Assembly: GCA_045576675.1 (NCBI GenBank)
Contig: JAZNGX010000135.1
Location: 1 to 5,513, forward strand
DNA from: JAZNGX01 sp045576675
Lineage (GTDB): Bacteria; Bacillota; Clostridia; Monoglobales; Firm-18
DNA: 5,513 bases
Direction: 5' to 3'
Shown here: piece after piece, positions 1 to 5,513 of the stretch
How the letters are laid out: every line of letters begins with the position of its first letter
How positions within the stretch are numbered: position 1 is the first letter of the stretch
Made by a program: the position numbers and the translations under genes
The notes under the pieces: model-generated
Seen by the model: only the letters and a program-made list of their open reading frames with translations
What the model was told of the DNA's origin: nothing
Database searches by the model: none

Positions 1-6
1 AATAAT

Positions 7-18
7 ATGCAATTGCAT
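7..18. promoter_or_regulatory. 12-bp perfect palindrome upstream of the AraC-family gene, possible operator
   Basis: The sequence ATGCAATTGCAT is its own reverse complement and lies 42 bases before the regulator's start codon. The hexamer ATTGCA inside it (12-17) recurs at 33-38, exactly 21 bases later, a spacing seen between half-sites of some AraC-type operators. It could be an autoregulatory site. In such AT-rich DNA a chance origin is quite possible, and no convincing -35/-10 pair can be placed around it in the 60 bases available. Confidence 0.25.
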
Positions 19-60
19 TTATAGCTGAATATATTGCAAAAATCACAATGGAGGTGAATA

Positions 61-810
61 ATGTTTTTATCACAGTCAATAATGCCAGAGTATGAATTCT
101 GTTTTTTAAGAAAATTTATGAAAGGTGAGCATCACGTTACCAGATATTATAATAAGAGTGTTTTAATTCTTATGCTTTCCGGAAAACTGGATTTCTATGA
201 AGCTGGTAAACATATCAGATTAAGGCGTGGAGAGTATTATATACAACAACCTGATTTGTTTCAGGAAGGTAAAAATCCAAGTGATTTGCCCGAATATCTT
301 TATATACATTTTAATGGATGTTACGATGAAAATGCAGGCTTACCTATACACGGAACATTTAATCCGGACGAGCTTATGCCTTATATAGAAGCATTGGATA
401 AGCTCGAACAGTCAGGCTTTGCATCTGATTACATTAAAAATGCTTATTTTTATAATATTCTTGATAAGCTTATGATTAGTAAGCTTAGCTTAGATGAGCA
501 TATTGCCAAATATCTTCATGAAAATTTTACTGCAAATATTACAATAGAAGCATTATCTCAGAAGTTTGCATATTCTCCTAATCATATTATTAATGTGTTT
601 AAAGACAGGTATGGTATTACACCACATAAATATATTAACAAATTAAGACTTGAACGTGCAAAGCAGCTTTTGCTTACAACAACGCTTAGTGCCGATAATA
701 TTGCATATCAAAGTGGTTATTTTGACTATGCGACCTTCTATCGGAATTTCTTTGCCGAAACAGGTAACTCTCCAATAAAGTGGCGTGAGGAAAATATGTT
801 GCATAATTAA
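61..810 (+). CDS. AraC-family transcriptional regulator
   Basis: A 249-residue one-component DNA-binding regulator, likely sugar-responsive. The C-terminal AraC/XylS domain is clear at about residues 148-245. It has a first helix-turn-helix near 160-181 (ITIEALSQKFAYSPNHIINV), the linker with TPHKYINKLRLERAKQLL at 187-204, and a second helix-turn-helix near 208-231 ending in the family signature YFDYATFYRNFF then GNSPIKWRE. The N-terminal part (about 25-90) reads as a short beta-rich, cupin-like sensing domain (GKLDFYEAGKHIRLRRGEYYI), as in many AraC regulators of sugar genes. The ATG at 61 is chosen because GGAGGTG sits at 50-56, four bases upstream; the ATG at 82 has no such site. It lies upstream of and codirectional with the kinase/DUF4432 pair, whose promoter region carries direct repeats, so it is probably their activator. 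The ligand cannot be deduced. Family assignment is secure; the target is inferred. Confidence 0.95.
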   Translation: MFLSQSIMPEYEFCFLRKFMKGEHHVTRYYNKSVLILMLSGKLDFYEAGKHIRLRRGEYYIQQPDLFQEGKNPSDLPEYLYIHFNGCYDENAGLPIHGTFNPDELMPYIEALDKLEQSGFASDYIKNAYFYNILDKLMISKLSLDEHIAKYLHENFTANITIEALSQKFAYSPNHIINVFKDRYGITPHKYINKLRLERAKQLLLTTTLSADNIAYQSGYFDYATFYRNFFAETGNSPIKWREENMLHN

Positions 811-831
811 AAATGTTTAATTGTACAAAAA

Positions 832-866
832 GTATTCAATTTATACATTTGTATTGAATTTTTAAA
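832..866. promoter_or_regulatory. Pair of 16-bp near-direct repeats, probable operator for the AraC-family regulator
   Basis: Positions 832-847 (GTATTCAATTTATACA) and 851-866 (GTATTGAATTTTTAAA) match at 13 of 16 bases and start 19 bases apart, about two helical turns, so both would face the same side of the DNA. Tandem half-sites next to or overlapping the -35 element are the usual layout for AraC-type activators. The downstream copy covers the candidate -35 of the kinase promoter. The same stretch also contains an inverted pair, ATTCAAT (834-840) and ATTGAAT (853-859), so a dimeric repressor site is an alternative. Assignment to the neighbouring regulator is inference. Confidence 0.5.
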
Positions 867-880
867 CAAATTGTGATAAT
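854..880 (+). promoter_or_regulatory. Candidate promoter of the kinase/DUF4432 operon
   Basis: An extended -10 element, TGTGATAAT (872-880), stands 32 bases before the kinase ATG. The best -35 match is TTGAAT (854-859), four of six to TTGACA, with a short 15-base spacer. A weak -35 with a poor spacer and a good extended -10 suits a promoter that depends on an activator bound over the -35 region, which is where the downstream direct repeat lies. Prediction by eye only. Confidence 0.5.
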
Positions 881-899
881 ATTTATATAAAAATGAATT

Positions 900-906
900 A
901 GAGGTG
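900..906 (+). promoter_or_regulatory. Ribosome binding site of the kinase, decides its start
   Basis: AGAGGTG ends six bases before the ATG at 913. The in-frame GTG at 904 is part of this site and so cannot be the start. Confidence 0.8.
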
Positions 907-912
907 ACAGTT

Positions 913-2355
913 ATGTATATAGGTGGTCTTGATATAGGTACCAGCGGTTGCAAAATTGTTTTGTATGATGAAAATGGCAATTTTGTAAAAAAAGCTTATG
1001 AAGAATATAATGTAAAAAGAAACAGCGGTTTGCACGAGTTGGATGCAAGTGCTGTGTTTGACTCAGTTAAAAATATTTTAAAATGTGTTGCTTCAGAAGA
1101 AATTAAGGCAATTGCAGTAACAACATTTGGTGAAACATTCGTTATGCTTGATGAAAATGATAAGCCATGTGCACCCACCATGCTTTATACTGATAAGCGT
1201 GGTGAAGATGAATGTGATAAGCTAATTACAAAATTTGGAAAAGAGAATCTTGCACGCAGATTTGGAACAAAGGTTCACACAATGTATTCAATGCCTAAAA
1301 TTATGTGGATTAAGAAGAACATGCCTGAAAACTATGCTAAAACAAAATGCATACTGTTAATGGAAGATTTTGTTGTTTATATGCTTTCGGGTGTAAGACA
1401 AATTGATTATTCACTTGCTTCAAGAACCAACTGTTTTGATATAGAAAAAAAGGTATGGGACACTGAAATTCTTGATTTTTGCGGCGTTGATATCAACCTG
1501 CTTTCAAAACCTGTTCCTTCAGGCACGATTGCAGGCAACATAAGACCTGAAATTGCAAAAGAATTAGGTCTTTCTGCAGATACTGTTATCGTAAGTGGAT
1601 GTCAGGATCAAATTGCTGCAATGATTGGTGCAGGAGCTTATGATAATAACAATGTAATGGATGGTACAGGAACTGTAGAATGTATGCCTGTGTTTTTTGA
1701 TGAAATTCCGGACAGCTATAGCCTTTATGATGAGGGTTACGCACTTTGCCCACACATAAACGGTAAATATGCTTGTTATGTACTTGCATATGCAGGCGGT
1801 GCAACTCTTAAATGGTTTAGGGATAGCATATCGGAAATGCCTTACGCAGAAATGGATAAGCTCGTAAAAGAAGCACCAACAGATTTGCTTATTATGCCAC
1901 ATTTTGCCGGTGGTGCAACACCTTATATGAATATTGATTCTAAGGCTGCAATTTTAGGCTTGACCTTTGAACATAATAAAGCAGATATTTATAAAGCACT
2001 TATGGAAGGCACTGCTTACGAAATGAAGCTTAATCTTGATGTTATCAAAAAATATGGTGTTGAACCGAAATCGTTTGTTGCAACGGGTGGCGGTGCAAAT
2101 TCACCTGTATGGTTACAGATTAAAGCAGACGTTTGGGGAGTTCCGGTTACTGCACTTAAGGGTGAAGAAATTGGCGGAGCAGGTACTGCGTTTCTTGCGG
2201 GTCGTGCGATTGGTGTGTATAAAGACGGTATGAAGCTTGCTGAAACAGGAAACACTTTCTATCCTGATGAAAAGCGTCACGAATATTACTTAAAACAGCT
2301 TAAGAAGTATAAAAAGATATATAATTGTGTAATGGAGGTATCGTGTGATGAATAA
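913..2355 (+). CDS. FGGY-family carbohydrate kinase, xylulokinase-like
   Basis: A cytoplasmic ATP-dependent sugar kinase of 480 residues, the usual length of the family (E. coli XylB has 484). The first phosphate-binding motif is at 6-14 (LDIGTSGCK). The conserved Asp of the sugar-binding loop is at about 94 (YTDKRG). The catalytic base is Asp232 in GCQDQ, equivalent to Asp233 of XylB. The second phosphate motif is DGTGT (250-254) and the adenosine-binding motif is GGGANSPVW (392-400), followed by the typical ADVWGVPV. The start is the ATG at 913, set by the ribosome binding site at 900-906. Where XylB has SGQMHG, with Met77-His78 touching xylulose, this protein has Thr-Thr-Phe-Gly-Glu (70-74), so the substrate may not be D-xylulose. 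It shares an operon with the overlapping DUF4432 gene and probably answers to the upstream AraC-family regulator. Kinase assignment is secure; the sugar is unknown, so no symbol is given. Confidence 0.93.
   Translation: MYIGGLDIGTSGCKIVLYDENGNFVKKAYEEYNVKRNSGLHELDASAVFDSVKNILKCVASEEIKAIAVTTFGETFVMLDENDKPCAPTMLYTDKRGEDECDKLITKFGKENLARRFGTKVHTMYSMPKIMWIKKNMPENYAKTKCILLMEDFVVYMLSGVRQIDYSLASRTNCFDIEKKVWDTEILDFCGVDINLLSKPVPSGTIAGNIRPEIAKELGLSADTVIVSGCQDQIAAMIGAGAYDNNNVMDGTGTVECMPVFFDEIPDSYSLYDEGYALCPHINGKYACYVLAYAGGATLKWFRDSISEMPYAEMDKLVKEAPTDLLIMPHFAGGATPYMNIDSKAAILGLTFEHNKADIYKALMEGTAYEMKLNLDVIKKYGVEPKSFVATGGGANSPVWLQIKADVWGVPVTALKGEEIGGAGTAFLAGRAIGVYKDGMKLAETGNTFYPDEKRHEYYLKQLKKYKKIYNCVMEVSCDE
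2334..2339 (+). promoter_or_regulatory. Ribosome binding site of the DUF4432 gene, inside the kinase reading frame
   Basis: GGAGGT lies within the last codons of the kinase, eight bases before ATG 2348 and five before GTG 2345. The more usual spacing favours the ATG; the two choices differ by one residue. Confidence 0.75.
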
Positions 2356-3343
2356 GTACATAGGTCATAGCCTTCAATTAAGCGGAGTAGAAGAGGTTAT
2401 TCTTGCAAAGGGTAAGGGTAAGGGAATGAATATGCTTGAAATCCGCAACGGCAAAGGTATGCAGTTAACACTTGCGACAGATCGCTGTATGGATATTCCC
2501 AGGCTATCTGTAGATGGAGTAAATATTGGTTATTTTAGTCCTTGCGGAAATGTTTCACCCCAGTATTATGATGATAAAGATGCAGGATTTTTAAAATCCT
2601 TTACAACAGGTTTCTTGACAACGTGCGGTCTTGCAAATGTTGGCTCACCGTGTACTGATAATGGTGATACGTTGCCGTTGCATGGCACTATAGGCAATAC
2701 ACCTTGTGAAAACTATTCATATAACGAAACTGATGATTTTATTGAGGTTGATGCAATTGTTCGTGATGCAGTGATTTTTGGCAACAAATATCTGCTTAAG
2801 AGAAAATATATAATTTCTAAAAGCGAAAATTCATTTACAATTAATGACAGTGTTGTTAACATTGATTCTAAGGAATTACCATGTCTTTTGCTTTATCATT
2901 TTAATATGGGATATCCGCTGTTGTCTGAAAATGCAATAGTTGTTGTACCGGAAAACTCTTCTGTTAGCAGAGATGAGCATGCAAAAGCTGATTATGATAA
3001 TCGTCTTGTTATGGAGAAGCCTCAGGCAAATTATCAGGAGCGCTGTTATTTTTATGATGTAAAAGATAATAACGGAATTGCCAAGGTTGGCATTTACAAT
3101 ACTGATATTAATAAAGGTCTTGTTATGAAGTTTGATAAGAGTACACTTGACTGCTTTACCGAATGGAAGATGATGGGTGAGTATGATTACGTGCTGGGTC
3201 TTGAGCCTGCAAATTGTACGCCTGATGGAAGAGCTGTTCAACGAGAGAGCGGTATACTTAAGTTCATAAAGCCAGGGGAAAGCTATAATACAACAGTTAC
3301 AATAATCTTCACAGATAATAAAGAAGATGTTGCAAATCTTTAA
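2348..3343 (+). CDS. DUF4432 family protein, aldose 1-epimerase (galactose mutarotase)-like fold
   Basis: A 331-residue cytoplasmic protein without signal peptide or membrane segment. It shows the marks of DUF4432, a branch of the galactose-mutarotase-like superfamily. These are the N-terminal stretch GMNMLEIRNGKGMQLTLATD followed by RCMDI (about 27-50), LTTCGLANVGSP (90-101), the PLHGTIGN block with His112 (110-117), LLYHFNMGYPLL with His184 (181-192), and a C-terminal LGLEPAN with Glu286. In aldose epimerases two histidines and a glutamate serve in ring opening; His112, His184 and Glu286 are the likely counterparts here, though DUF4432 members are poorly characterised. It may interconvert anomers of the sugar used by the kinase. 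The gene overlaps the kinase by 8 bases, so translation is likely coupled, and a terminator follows its stop within 9 bases. Family call is strong; enzyme activity is inferred. Confidence 0.88.
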   Translation: MNKYIGHSLQLSGVEEVILAKGKGKGMNMLEIRNGKGMQLTLATDRCMDIPRLSVDGVNIGYFSPCGNVSPQYYDDKDAGFLKSFTTGFLTTCGLANVGSPCTDNGDTLPLHGTIGNTPCENYSYNETDDFIEVDAIVRDAVIFGNKYLLKRKYIISKSENSFTINDSVVNIDSKELPCLLLYHFNMGYPLLSENAIVVVPENSSVSRDEHAKADYDNRLVMEKPQANYQERCYFYDVKDNNGIAKVGIYNTDINKGLVMKFDKSTLDCFTEWKMMGEYDYVLGLEPANCTPDGRAVQRESGILKFIKPGESYNTTVTIIFTDNKEDVANL

Positions 3344-3351
3344 GTTTAAAG

Positions 3352-3381
3352 AGTCGGTTTTTAACCGGCTTTTTTCTTTTT
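3352..3381 (+). terminator. Rho-independent terminator of the sugar operon
   Basis: An 8-bp stem (AGTCGGTT at 3352-3359 with AACCGGCT at 3363-3370, one G-U pair) closes a TTT loop. It runs straight into a T tract interrupted by one C (3370-3381). It starts 9 bases after the DUF4432 stop codon and insulates the sporulation operon downstream. Confidence 0.88.
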
Positions 3382-3382
3382 G

Positions 3383-3411
3383 TCATATAGTTGGACAAAG
3401 TATAATATATA
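3383..3411 (+). promoter_or_regulatory. Candidate sigma-E-type promoter of the spoIIIA operon
   Basis: TCATATA (3383-3389) resembles the sigma-E -35 consensus (KMATATT). Fourteen bases later AATATATA (3404-3411) keeps the ATA core of the -10 consensus CATACANT but matches only four of eight positions. spoIIIA operons are transcribed in the mother cell by sigma-E in Bacillus and Clostridia, so the position fits. A competing vegetative reading is TTGTCA (3380-3385) with TATAAT (3401-3406) and a 15-base spacer; the sequence alone does not decide between them. Confidence 0.45.
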
Positions 3412-3433
3412 TATGATAAAGGAGTTGAGATAA

Positions 3434-4297
3434 ATGGATTTTGAAGTGTTTAAAGAGCAGCTTTATGGAATAGTGCCTGATGTTGTTTTTAAAATTATTG
3501 CTGAATCTCATATAAGCAATTTGCGTGAAATCAGGTTAAGAGCCGGTAAAAACATAATACTTATAACAGATAATAATACATACAAAACTAACCTTTATGC
3601 ATCGAAAGAGGATATTATAAGCGTAATACAAAATGCAAGCTGTTCGTCAGTTTATGCATTTGTAGAAGAAATTAAAAATGGGTTTTTAACTTTAAAAGGC
3701 GGTCATCGAATTGGTATATGCGGACGAACTGTCGTAAAAAAAGACGAAGTAACAAATATAGTGGATTTTTCAGGTCTTAATATACGAATTGCTAAAGAAA
3801 TAAAAGGCTGTGCAAATAACATTTATGAAATATCAAAAGGTGAAAGCACATTGATTATTTCACCTCCGGGATGTGGAAAAACTACAATTTTAAGAGATTT
3901 TGCAAGACTCCTTGGTGAAAAACATAACGTTTGTATTGTAGATGAACGCGGCGAAATTGCAGCCTCGTATCGTGGAATTCCGCAGTTTGATGTTGGTATA
4001 ATGACTGATGTGCTTGATTTATGCCCCAAAAAAGAGGGGATAGAAATTGTGTTGCGTGGAATGTCACCACAATATATTGTAACAGATGAAATTGGAAAAG
4101 GGGATGTATCTGCAGTAAATAAGGGCTTATTATGCGGTGTGAAGTTTGTTTTATCAGCTCATGGTGATGATATAGATGAAACAATCAGAAGATTAGGATT
4201 TGAGCAGGTTGCCGATAAATTTGGCAGCATTGTACTGATAGGTAAAAACGGAGTTATCAATGACTGTAACAGCTTTATTGAAAGGGCGGTTATATGA
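3434..4297 (+). CDS. spoIIIAA: Stage III sporulation protein AA, secretion-type ATPase
   Basis: A 287-residue cytoplasmic ATPase, somewhat shorter than the B. subtilis protein (about 307), resembling type II/IV secretion ATPases. It is thought to power the SpoIIIA-SpoIIQ channel complex from the mother cell during engulfment. The N-terminal region has the family block LREIRLRAGKN (30-40) and GGHRIGICGR (89-98). The Walker A loop is ISPPGCGKTT (142-151). The conserved IVDERGEIA follows at 168-176, and a Walker B-like YIVTDEIG at 214-221. The LSAHG motif (240-244) fits a sensor-type histidine. The start ATG has AAAGGAG at 3418-3424, nine bases upstream. It is first in the operon, right after a terminator and a candidate sigma-E promoter, and its stop overlaps spoIIIAB by ATGA. 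Assignment is firm from sequence and gene order. Confidence 0.96.
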   Translation: MDFEVFKEQLYGIVPDVVFKIIAESHISNLREIRLRAGKNIILITDNNTYKTNLYASKEDIISVIQNASCSSVYAFVEEIKNGFLTLKGGHRIGICGRTVVKKDEVTNIVDFSGLNIRIAKEIKGCANNIYEISKGESTLIISPPGCGKTTILRDFARLLGEKHNVCIVDERGEIAASYRGIPQFDVGIMTDVLDLCPKKEGIEIVLRGMSPQYIVTDEIGKGDVSAVNKGLLCGVKFVLSAHGDDIDETIRRLGFEQVADKFGSIVLIGKNGVINDCNSFIERAVI

Positions 4298-4806
4298 TGC
4301 TTGGAAAAATAGCAGGGAGTGCATTTGTGATAGCTGCAACATCAAAAATCGGATTTGATACTGCCAATAAGTATGAAAAACGTGTAAAGGATTTACAGGC
4401 TATTGAAAGCGGATTGTGGCTTTTAAAAACTGAAATTGATTTTTCGATGACTATGTTGCCTTATGCTTTAAAGAAATGCAGTACACTATTGCAGCAAAAT
4501 ATTAGCGAATTATTTTGTAATGTTGCAATTGGAATAGAAGACGGGCTTGGTACATATGAAAGCTGGAATAAAGCTTTAAAAACTGCAGATTTAAGCATAA
4601 CAAAAGAAGATGAAGGTGTTTTGTTGGATTTTGCGGGAGCTGTGGGCAACAGTGATGCAGATACTGAAAAAAGTAACATTGATAAAATAATAGAACGCTT
4701 AAAAATCTCTGAGCAAAGTGCCATTGAAGAAAGTAAAAAGTATGGTAAAATCTTCAGAACCCTTGGGGTTTCATTTGGTGTAATAATAGCAGTAATACTT
4801 ATTTAA
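4294..4806 (+). CDS. spoIIIAB: Stage III sporulation protein AB
   Basis: A 170-residue membrane-anchored protein, almost the same length as B. subtilis SpoIIIAB (171). It has an N-terminal hydrophobic stretch (about 4-20), a helical soluble middle and a C-terminal membrane segment (about 155-170). The middle shows family features: LQAIESGLWLLKTEIDF (34-50), the Trp91 segment ESWNKAL, and LLDFAGAVGNSDADTEKSNID (110-130), matching the usual LG-x-SD-x-x-x-Q region with Glu in place of Gln. In known spore formers it belongs to the SpoIIIA-SpoIIQ complex and resembles type II secretion GspF-like proteins. The first ATG (4294) is chosen. It overlaps the spoIIIAA stop as ATGA and lies eight bases after AAAGG (4281-4285); the next codon is also ATG, so 4297 is possible. 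Confidence 0.93.
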   Translation: MMLGKIAGSAFVIAATSKIGFDTANKYEKRVKDLQAIESGLWLLKTEIDFSMTMLPYALKKCSTLLQQNISELFCNVAIGIEDGLGTYESWNKALKTADLSITKEDEGVLLDFAGAVGNSDADTEKSNIDKIIERLKISEQSAIEESKKYGKIFRTLGVSFGVIIAVILI

Positions 4807-4810
4807 AGAC

Positions 4811-4815
4811 AGGTG
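4811..4815 (+). promoter_or_regulatory. Ribosome binding site of spoIIIAC, decides a TTG start
   Basis: AGGTG ends six bases before TTG 4822. The in-frame GTG at 4813 is itself part of this site, so it is an unlikely start. The layout repeats that of the kinase gene (AGAGGTG, six bases, start). Confidence 0.7.
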
Positions 4816-4821
4816 ATAGCT

Positions 4822-5022
4822 TTGGAAGTAGGAGTTGAATTGATTTTTAAAATTGCAGCAATTGGCATTATTACATCAATTGTTAATATAATGCTTAACA
4901 AAGCAGGCAAGGAAGAACTTGGTGTTATGGTGTCGCTTGCAGGTATAATAATTGTCGTGTTAATTGTTATTGAGCAAATAAGCTATTTGTTTCAATCAGT
5001 TAAAACGTTATTTGGATTATGA
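4822..5022 (+). CDS. spoIIIAC: Stage III sporulation protein AC, with TTG start codon
   Basis: A 66-residue integral membrane protein with two predicted membrane segments (about 5-25 and 33-55) joined by the short loop NKAGKEELG, and a C-terminal LFQSVKTLFGL. Length and pattern match SpoIIIAC, a small subunit of the SpoIIIA-SpoIIQ complex. The start is placed at TTG 4822 for two reasons. The AGGTG ribosome binding site at 4811-4815 includes the only upstream in-frame start (GTG 4813). The resulting N-terminus, MEVGVELIFKIAAIGI, also lines up without gaps with the start of B. subtilis SpoIIIAC as I recall it (MGVDVNVIFQIAGVGI). It begins 15 bases after spoIIIAB and overlaps spoIIIAD by ATGA. 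Confidence 0.92.
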   Translation: MEVGVELIFKIAAIGIITSIVNIMLNKAGKEELGVMVSLAGIIIVVLIVIEQISYLFQSVKTLFGL

Positions 5023-5402
5023 TTATTAAAATATCATTACTTGGTATTACTGCGGCAATTCTGGCATTAACATTAAAAAAAATCAATATACAAGCTTCAG
5101 TGATGATTATAATTACTGCAGGTATAATGATTTTGTTTATGACGTACAATGACCTTGCAAATATAGTTGTTGCTTTTAAAATGCTGGTTAATAGCAGTGG
5201 AATACCTTCAAATTATATTGCACTGATAGTTAAGGTTATCGGTATAGGATATGTTTCTGAGTTTGCTGCGGCGGCTATAAAGGATTTGGGGGAAAGCGCA
5301 CTTGCATCAAAGATAGAATTTGCAGGCAAGGTTTCTGTTATGGTTCTTGCGTTACCACTGTTTACTGATTTGCTTGATTTAATAACCGGCTTAATGCCAT
5401 AG
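5019..5402 (+). CDS. spoIIIAD: Stage III sporulation protein AD
   Basis: A 127-residue, very hydrophobic membrane protein (B. subtilis SpoIIIAD is about 133) with segments near 3-20, 25-43, 64-84 and 104-124. The conserved stretch IGIGYVSEFAAAAIKDLGESALASKIEFAGKV (about 74-105) identifies the family. It is a membrane component of the SpoIIIA-SpoIIQ complex. Translation is probably coupled to spoIIIAC: the start ATG at 5019 overlaps the preceding stop (ATGA), and no strong separate ribosome binding site is seen. Its stop codon overlaps the AGGAGAT that serves spoIIIAE. Confidence 0.95.
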   Translation: MIIKISLLGITAAILALTLKKINIQASVMIIITAGIMILFMTYNDLANIVVAFKMLVNSSGIPSNYIALIVKVIGIGYVSEFAAAAIKDLGESALASKIEFAGKVSVMVLALPLFTDLLDLITGLMP

Positions 5403-5411
5403 GAGATACAT

Positions 5412-5513
5412 ATGAAAAGTATAATAATTTTGTTAGTGTTGCTTTTTTCTTTTACAAATGGTTATTGTGTTCAGCTCGATGACTTTAATATTAATAAGTC
5501 GGATCGTAGCCAT
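5412..5513 (+). CDS. spoIIIAE: Stage III sporulation protein AE, N-terminal fragment running off the window
   Basis: Only the first 34 codons are present; the frame is still open at the window end. The start is clear: AGGAGAT (5401-5407) lies four bases before the ATG. The visible protein begins with a signal-peptide-like segment, MKSIIILLVLLFSFTNGYC, followed by a polar stretch rich in Asp and Asn (QLDDFNINKSDRSH). SpoIIIAE is a polytopic membrane protein with an N-terminal signal sequence, and it always follows spoIIIAD, so identity rests mainly on gene order plus this signal peptide. The Cys at 19 is not in a proper lipobox (Asn-Gly-Tyr before it). Confidence 0.88.
   Translation, partial: MKSIIILLVLLFSFTNGYCVQLDDFNINKSDRSH

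Noticed and set aside
811..831. TTGTACAA palindrome (821-828) after the regulator, considered as a terminator or operator
   Set aside because: The stem is only four base pairs with no loop and no following T tract, so it is not a terminator; as an operator it is too short to support.
1564..1902. Minus-strand open frame of 112 codons inside the kinase gene
   Set aside because: It is a shadow of the well-supported kinase frame: Cys- and His-rich low-quality protein, no ribosome binding site, no recognisable domain.
2409..2430. Short GGTAAG tandem repeat giving Lys-Gly-Lys-Gly-Lys-Gly at the start of the DUF4432 protein
   Set aside because: Glycine-rich sequence at this place is normal in the family, and the repeat is too short to suggest expansion or slippage regulation.
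2876..3241. Minus-strand open frame of 121 codons inside the DUF4432 gene
   Set aside because: It lies antisense within a conserved gene, its composition is dominated by Ile/Thr/Asn as expected from reversed AT-rich codons, and no family pattern is visible.
3857..3886. Ser instead of Gly/Ala at the first position of the SpoIIIAA Walker A motif
   Set aside because: As far as I recall, SPPGCGKT occurs widely in clostridial SpoIIIAA, so it is not a sign of a defective ATPase.
5000..5013. Sequence resembling a catabolite-response (cre) element, TTAAAACGTTATTT
   Set aside because: It matches most of the consensus but lacks the conserved G and C at the flanks and lies inside spoIIIAC, far from the sugar promoter. 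AT-rich chance match.

Overview
The window is AT-rich, all genes lie on the + strand, and it comes from a spore-forming low-GC Firmicute. Class Clostridia is the best guess. The evidence is the start of a spoIIIA sporulation operon with clostridial-style sequences, strong purine-rich GGAGG-type ribosome binding sites, and codon use biased to A/T. I cannot name a genus.

Positions 1-3343 hold a small carbohydrate-use locus. An AraC-family regulator (61-810) is followed by a 102-base gap. That gap carries an extended -10 promoter and a pair of 16-base near-direct repeats just upstream of it. An FGGY-family sugar kinase (913-2355) and a DUF4432 (aldose-epimerase-like fold) protein (2348-3343) follow; they overlap by 8 bases and are probably translationally coupled. 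The simplest reading is that the regulator senses a sugar and activates the kinase/epimerase pair, which binds and phosphorylates that sugar. The substrate is unknown: the kinase keeps the catalytic and nucleotide motifs of xylulokinases but not the Gln-Met-His stretch that contacts xylulose in E. coli XylB. No transporter or isomerase is visible in the window.

Positions 3344-3433 separate the two units. A rho-independent terminator (3352-3381) closes the sugar operon. It is followed at once by a candidate sporulation (sigma-E-like) promoter and a good ribosome binding site.

Positions 3434-5513 are the start of the spoIIIA operon in its standard order: spoIIIAA (ATPase), spoIIIAB, spoIIIAC, spoIIIAD and the first 34 codons of spoIIIAE, which runs off the window. 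Genes overlap by ATGA or are a few bases apart. In other spore formers these proteins build, with SpoIIQ, the channel or secretion-like complex across the mother cell/forespore membranes during engulfment.

I found no RNA genes, mobile elements, CRISPR arrays or broken genes. Nothing here amounts to a clearly new system. The best leads are the probable AraC operator and the undefined substrate of the kinase/DUF4432 pair.
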